In this document: piece after piece, positions 58,946 to 64,000 of the stretch
How the letters are laid out: each line of letters begins with the position of its first letter
Numbering within the stretch: position 1 is the first letter of the stretch
Source of the DNA: Aselliscus stoliczkanus
Taxonomy: Eukaryota; Chordata; Mammalia; Chiroptera; Hipposideridae
Reading direction: 5' to 3'
DNA length: 64,000 bases
NCBI GenBank assembly: GCA_033961575.1
Contig: CM066728.1
Coordinates: 181,589,678-181,653,677, forward strand
The notes under the pieces: generated by a model
The model's input: the letters and a program-made list of their open reading frames with translations, nothing else
What the model was told of the DNA's origin: nothing
Databases searched by the model: none
Made by a program: the position numbers and the translations under genes

Positions 58946-61644
58946 TTTATTTTTTTATTTTTTTATTATTATTTATTTTTTTATTAGTTTCAGGTGTACA
59001 ACACAAGGCAATAGTTATACTCTTTACCCCCCAAAGTAAAAAACCCCCTCCCCCAGTTCGCCACCCCAATCCCCCCCCATATCATACATATCCATCACAA
59101 CTCCCCTGACTCCCTTCCACAGTATACTCCACATCCCGTGACCATACACATATTCAGTTGCAGTTGGCATACAATACTATATAACATCAGCTTCAGGTGT
59201 ACAATGCAGTGATCAAGCCTCTACTCCATCCATGAAGTGGTCTCCCTAACACGACATGTGACTATCTGACACGCCACAAAATTTTTACAACATTATTATA
59301 TTCCCCGAGCTGTGTTTCATATCCCTGTGGCAATATTGTAGTTGTCTATTTATGCTGTCTAATCCCTTCCCCTTCCCCCCATCGCCACCCCCCTCCCAAC
59401 TAACAACCCTCAGTTTTTCCTCTACATCTACAAATCTGTTTACTTTGATCGTTCACTCAGCTCTTCAGACCCCACACACAAGTGAGATCACATGGTACCT
59501 GTCCTTTTCCGACTGACTTATTTCTCGCAACCTAATAGTCTCTTCACAACATTGTCAATTACATTCCCAGAACTGCCCCCATATCCCTGCGGCAACATTG
59601 TAGTCCCACATACATTGTCCAAAACCTTCCCCTCTCCCTCTTCCCCACTCCCTCCCAGCCAGCAACCATCAGTTTTTCCTTTATATCTGCTTGATACGAC
59701 TTCAATCTTCTTAAATTGTCTCTCTGGGTTAGCTTGTTTACCCATTTCTTTTGTTTAAAAAAGCCCTTTTAACATTTCTTGCAATGCTGACTTGGTGGTA
59801 ATGAATTCCTTAAGCTTATTCTTTTCTGAGAATCTCTTTATTTTCTCCTTCAATTTTAAGTGATAGCCGTGCTGGGTAGAGCAATCTTGGTTGTAGGCCT
59901 TTATTTTGTGTCACTTTGAATATCTCCTGCCACTCCCTTCTGGCCTGCAGAGTTTCTGTAGACAAGTCAGCTGTTAGTCTAACAGGATTTCCTTTGTATG
60001 TAACCTGCTGTCTTTTTCTTGCAGCCTGTAGGATTCTGTCTCTGTCTTTAACCTTTGCCATTTTAACTATGATGTGTCTTGGTGTGGACCTGTTTGGGTT
60101 CAGCTTGTTTGGAACCCTCTGCACTTCCTGGGCATGTATGTTGATTTCCTTCACCAGGGTAGGGAAGTTTTCAGTCATTATTTTTGCAAATACATTCTCG
60201 ACCCCTTGCTTCTTCTCTTCTCTTTCTGGTATTCCTATGAGTCGAGGTGGTTGCGTTTCACCTTGTCCCATAGGGCTCTTAAACTATTTTCATTGTTTTT
60301 TATTCTTTGGTCTTTTTGCTGTGCCAACTGAGTGATTTCTGCTATTTTATCTTCCAAATCGCTGATCCGCTCCTCTGCTTCATCTACTCTACTGGTGATT
60401 CCTTCAAGTGTGTTCTTCATTTCAGTTATTGCATTCTTTAGTTCTAACAGGTTGTTTTTTATGGTTTCCCTATCCTTCTTTATGTCCTCGCTAAATTCCT
60501 TAAACATTCTTATCATCAGTGTTCTAAACTCTGTCTCTGAAAGGTTGGATCCCTCTGTTTCATTTGGTTCCATTTCTAGAGGTTTTTTCTGATCTTTTAC
60601 TTGTGACATGTTTCTTTGTTTCCCCATTCTGGCTGTCGCTCTGGGATTGCTTTGATGTATTAGATAGATCACCAGGAGAGCCCTGGCTGGATCACGCAAG
60701 TACACAGCTCACAGCACAACACTCCCAGGGAAAACTCCCAGTCTCAGCCTGTCCCAATCAGCCGCCCGCAGATCAGGCCGAGCAGCCCAACAACCAATCA
60801 CCAGCCTGGCAACTCTGCAAGTGGAGTGCGGAGAGCGGGGATCCAAGGCGGCTCGCGCACTCCTGGGTCTCAGTGAGCAGCCTGTTGGAGCCGAAGGGCA
60901 CCGGCCCTGTGTTTCCCTGGCAACGCAGTATAAGCGGGGCAGAGGGTGGGGATCCAAGGCTGCAGGCGTGCGCGCACGCACGCACGTACTTCTGCGCCAA
61001 TTCCACCAGACCAATTAGGTCTCGGACCTGATCCTCTGTGGGAGGGCCCAAGCTTGACAAAATGGCGCCCTCCCTATACCACTCTTGTGCAGGCCCCACA
61101 CCACGGGAATAACTGTCCAAAAACCTCCAGCCTTTGCACCAAAGGTGCTCAGTTCAGTCCGTCCCCGCAGGCTCCTGGATCCAGCTCCCATAGCCACTCC
61201 CTCCACCAGTAACCAGGTAAGTGCTCACCAGTGAGCATGCCCGGGCACTGGCCCCACTGATTCTCCAGCCGCTCTTAGCCTCACCGAGCTGAGCAAAGAG
61301 AGTCCTCACTAATTTACTGCCGGCTATCTTAGAACTTCTCTTCCCGGCAAAGGGGCTCTAGGCTGGTGAGCTTGGTGTGCGGCTGGAGGGTCTCTCCCCC
61401 AATCGGAGAAGCCTCTCCACAGCTGGGACCTCCCTCACGGGGTTTGCCCTCTTTCGTCTCTGCCCGTCCTACCAGACCAGACGCGGCTTCCTCTTTAAGT
61501 TCTTCGTTTAGTGGTTCTGTTCTTCCAGTGTTCCGGGGACCTCCAGGGTTGAATACTGTATAATTTGTTTGTAATTTTGGTGTGATCCTGGGAGGCAGTT
61601 AGCACAGCTTCTCTCTATTGCGCCATTTTACCAGAAGACCTCCT
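58946..61644 (-). mobile_element. ORF2-deleted LINE-1 (half-L1), both ends present, nested in an older L1
   Basis: Perfect 12-bp TSD, actaccagtctt (58934-58945 and 61645-61656). Minus-strand reading: leader aagatggcgc-like end (ggtaaaatggcgcaatagag), 5'UTR (60610-61630), ORF1 (60609-59755), about 90 bp of inter-ORF and ORF2 remnant, then the same 3' module as 27976-28740, ending in an A-rich tail. ORF2 is almost completely absent, with deletion breakpoints on the 5' side different from those of the copy at 25621. Confidence 0.93.
59755..60609 (-). pseudogene. L1 ORF1p, nearly intact length with two compensating frameshifts
   Basis: Starts MSQVKDQKKPLEME (ATG at 60609) and contains LSETEFRTLMIRMFKEF, the coiled-coil with EERISDLEDKIAEITQLAQ, then in a shifted frame RSTPRHIIVKMAKVKDRDR and RLTADLSTETLQARREWQE. 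It ends MLKGLF at 59755. The total length of 855 bp is a multiple of three, but the middle is read in another frame (about 59816-60270), so two opposite indels are needed. Confidence 0.93.
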
Positions 61645-61830
61645 ACTACCAGTCTTGAGGTGACTTCTTCTGCATATCCTTAGTTGTAGGGCTTTGGTTC
61701 AGCAAGATTCCAGGCAATTCTCAACGATGGTTATTTTGTTGTTGTTTAGTTGTAATTTTGATGTGGTTATGAGAGAAGGTAAACACAGCTTTTACCTTCT
61801 GCGCCATCTTGACTGGAACTGAGCCTTAGT

Positions 61831-62257
61831 TCTTTTGCATGTTTTCTTCCCTCTGCCCTTCTCCACCTGACCATCTCCAGCTCCTTCATCAGATTATCCT
61901 ATTAGTCTGGCTCAGATACCAAGTAGTAAATATATTATGTCAATATCTTTATGGTCTGTAAATAATCCACTGCAAGTGGGCTTCACTTGATTGCTTATTA
62001 ATCCTCCCTAGTACCCCTTACTATGTTGGATTCAGTGCCTTTGCTGGTTCTCATAATTCCTTGCAGTTATTTTTCTTTGTCTGCTGGGTTTGCAGTACTT
62101 GTGGCCTGTACAGTGTAGAGGGCTGACTCAGGCTTCCACTTCTCTGGGCTTATGTGGTCAGACACAATCCTGTGTCTAAGACCATTAGGAGTTTCTAGTC
62201 TCTTCCCAGCTCATTCTTTATGTTTTTTCCTTTTAGCTTTATTGTTATTATTATTTT
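61831..62257. other. Single-copy DNA, nothing recognised
   Basis: Short region between the old L1 and the next SINE. It contains a T/A-rich run at 62238-62284. Confidence 0.45.
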
Positions 62258-62378
62258 ATTTTATTTTATTATTTTATTTTTTTTGAGGGCAATGTCACTG
62301 GCCCTCATATGTGGGACCTGAACCGGGGCCGCTGGCTTCCCAAGCCAGCGCCCAACCACCGCGCCACTTGGCCGGCCC
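62258..62378 (-). mobile_element. tRNA-derived SINE type A, full length
   Basis: T-rich run, gagggcaatgtcactggccc ... ggcttcccaagccagcgccc ... cgccacttggccggccc. It abuts the L1 3'UTR fragment, so it probably inserted at or near that L1's tail. TSD not readable because of the T/A run. Confidence 0.93.
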
Positions 62379-62519
62379 AACAGTTATACTTTTTACCCCT
62401 CAAAGTTACAACTCCCCTCCCCCAATCTGCCGCCCACTCCCCCCGGCCCCGCCCCCCATATCATACATACCTATTACAATTCCATTGACTCCATGCCCAC
62501 ACTATACTCCACATCCCGT

Positions 62520-62565
<46 letters not shown>

Positions 62566-62618
62566 ATAGTTGACATGCAATATTATACAGCATCAGCTTC
62601 AGGTATACAGTTCCCTGC
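62379..62618 (-). mobile_element. L1 3'UTR fragment
   Basis: 'caacagttatactttttacc', the CCCC-rich track, 'catatcatacatacctatta', 'ccacactatactccacatcc' and 'cagcatcagcttcaggtata' follow the reversed 3'UTR seen at 14212-14517 and 59000-59200. A (TA)n at 62524-62560 is internal. Confidence 0.88.
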
Positions 62619-63644
62619 CCATTCTTAATCTTTATGCTAAGTTTTCTGCAGTGTGTACACATGACAAATGGGGTTAGAGTGACAGTAATTCACTGGGCAT
62701 GAGATGGTGAATCTGCTGTTATAACTAACTCATTAGATTTCTCCTAATTTGTCTGTTTTCCTGTTCATGTGGAGAACTTCAGTAAAGGCAGTGGGCAGTC
62801 AGGGATTTGGGAGCAGGGAGCATAGTGATTAAACTGGGGCCACTCATATGAGAGTTTTAAGAATTTCAGGCTACCAACAGAGGTGATGGATGCCTGAGTT
62901 GGAAAAAAATGTAGAGAAAGGGAGAGAAGACATGAACTATCTGCACCATAATTAAACTTATTAATGAAACAAAGGTCTATTATTCAAATATCCACAGTTT
63001 GCCAAACTCTTAGTAATCTTGTACTGTTGCTGTATCATTTATGTGACCAACAAAACTGTAAAAATAATAACTATGAAGCTCAACCTACTGCCTCATACTA
63101 CTAACTCTTGATTTCTGAACACATAACAGAATGTCTATGGCTAAAGACATTAGCCTTTAAAAATGTAGAACTGGTTCTGTACCTGAGCCACAGTCCCCAA
63201 GTGGAACACATTCGCAATTCTGAAAATAACCTTTTCTTGTAAAGGCTAAGTCTCTGTAGGGAGCATATTGTTCATATGATGGAAACGGTGGTGCTAAAGA
63301 CTTACTAGTCTGTGTGTTGGTGCCATTTGCAGAATTTTTTCTGATTTTAAGGGGGATATAATATGTAATTATATGCAGCTGCGTTTGTGTTAAAAATATA
63401 ACATGGGAAGGATCCCAAAGAAACTATTAAAGGCAGTCACCTACAGGGGTTGGGTGTAATGGTATGGGCAAGAATTGAGTGTATGTGTGTTTTATCACCT
63501 TGCTTCCTTAAACATGGTATATATCAGCTTTTCAAAAATGAAATAAAATAACAGGAAAACATTTGGTAGTACAACACATGTCAGTGGCGTGTTTGCTTTC
63601 AGGGTACATAAAATCTGTTTGACAGCGTATGATGGTACTATGTG
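62619..63644. other. Single-copy DNA, no gene seen
   Basis: AT-rich, without supported features. Confidence 0.5.
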
Positions 63645-63850
63645 TAGAGCACCAACTCCATGCCAATGACTTCAGATGCTTCCCTCATTTAATCCCTTTC
63701 ACAGCCATCTAGGAAGGTAATTCTGTTCATGTTTTTAGATGAGGAAATCAAGTCTTAGAAACATTAACTGACCAAACTAAGGTCAGTGCGTTAGATTGTC
63801 AGAGCCCATAACTGGCATCTTATGACTCCAGACCCAGTGTACTTTCCCCT
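63645..63850 (-). repeat. MIR fragment
   Basis: 'agcaccaactccatgccaat', 'cctcatttaatccctttcac', 'gatgaggaaatcaagtctta' and 'aggtcagtgcgttagattgt' follow reversed MIR order. Confidence 0.78.
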
Positions 63851-63911
63851 CTACTGGGCTGACCACACCTCCATTATTGCAGATGTGTTGATTACATCCA
63901 GGGCCAAAGTA

Positions 63912-63985
63912 CACATTCATTCAATAAATATTTATTGAATGCTTACCATAACCTAGGCACTGTGGAAACCCCTTGTGATGCAAGT
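63912..63985 (-). repeat. L2 3' end
   Basis: 'acattcattcaataaatatt' then 'tattgaatgcttaccataac' and 'ctaggcactgtggaaacccc' is the reversed L2 terminus. Confidence 0.75.
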
Positions 63986-64000
63986 AAATTAAGAGTCGTG

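Larger units (their letters stand above)
56821..61820 (-). mobile_element. Old LINE-1, gutted, split by a younger L1 and a SINE tail
   Basis: Ends carry a 10-bp TSD, gagccttagt (56811-56820 and 61821-61830). Minus-strand reading: leader agttccagtcaagatggcgc at 61820, 5'UTR (61657-61820, then 58741-58933 and about 57889-58640), then ORF2 C-terminus and 3'UTR of repeated ~230-bp units (56821-57763). Plus-strand bases 58650-58739 read as an inverted ORF1 fragment (MEIENIKKNLSEIKN then ITEMKNT). Most of ORF1 and ORF2 is gone. The guests are 57764-57888 and 58946-61644. Confidence 0.8.

Overview
This is a piece of mammalian nuclear genome. It is AT-rich, spliced-gene style non-coding DNA, densely seeded with LINE-1, tRNA-derived SINEs, ancient MIR/L2 pieces, a mariner transposon and microsatellites. 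No intact host protein-coding gene, rRNA, functional tRNA or CRISPR array can be supported. The SINEs have tRNA-like heads (ggccggccgagtggcgcgg...) and composite tails ending in ccaattccccaataaaatctt. From memory these resemble the Rhin-1-type SINEs of horseshoe-bat relatives (Rhinolophoidea), so a bat is my best guess. That is inference, not proof.

Layout. Bases 1-2497 are the 5' half of a minus-strand L1 (5'UTR, broken ORF1, start of ORF2). Bases 4557-5939 are a decayed mariner with readable transposase, split by a SINE. Bases 5.9-17.6 kb are mostly old single-copy DNA with MIR/L2 relics and simple repeats. Bases 17673-18998 (minus) are a processed pseudogene recognisable as NAA60 (N-alpha-acetyltransferase 60), broken by a 3' L1 fragment. 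Bases 22732-29127 are a 5'-truncated L1 carrying two SINEs and a second, ORF2-deleted L1 (25621-28747) nested in its 3'UTR. Bases 35.1-39.5 kb are an old L1 tail followed by another ORF2-deleted L1 with a composite SINE inside ORF1. Bases 41-56 kb are relic-rich single-copy DNA with SINEs, an 80-bp mini-mariner and several old repeats. Bases 56821-61820 are an old gutted L1, itself split by a younger ORF2-deleted L1 (58946-61644). The remainder holds one SINE, an L1 tail and MIR/L2 pieces.

How the parts relate. The elements form clear nests that can be ordered in time from target-site duplications (TSDs), many of which can be read directly. Two themes stand out. First, all four L1 copies that keep both a 5' and a 3' end lack most or all of ORF2, and two of them share the same rearranged 3' module. 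This suggests a non-autonomous 'half-L1' lineage. Second, two different tRNA-like SINE heads are joined to one common 3' tail, giving 0.4-0.46 kb composite retroposons with perfect TSDs. Both kinds would depend on L1 machinery supplied in trans. Nothing here looks like a new protein-coding system; the novelty, if any, lies in retroelement architecture.
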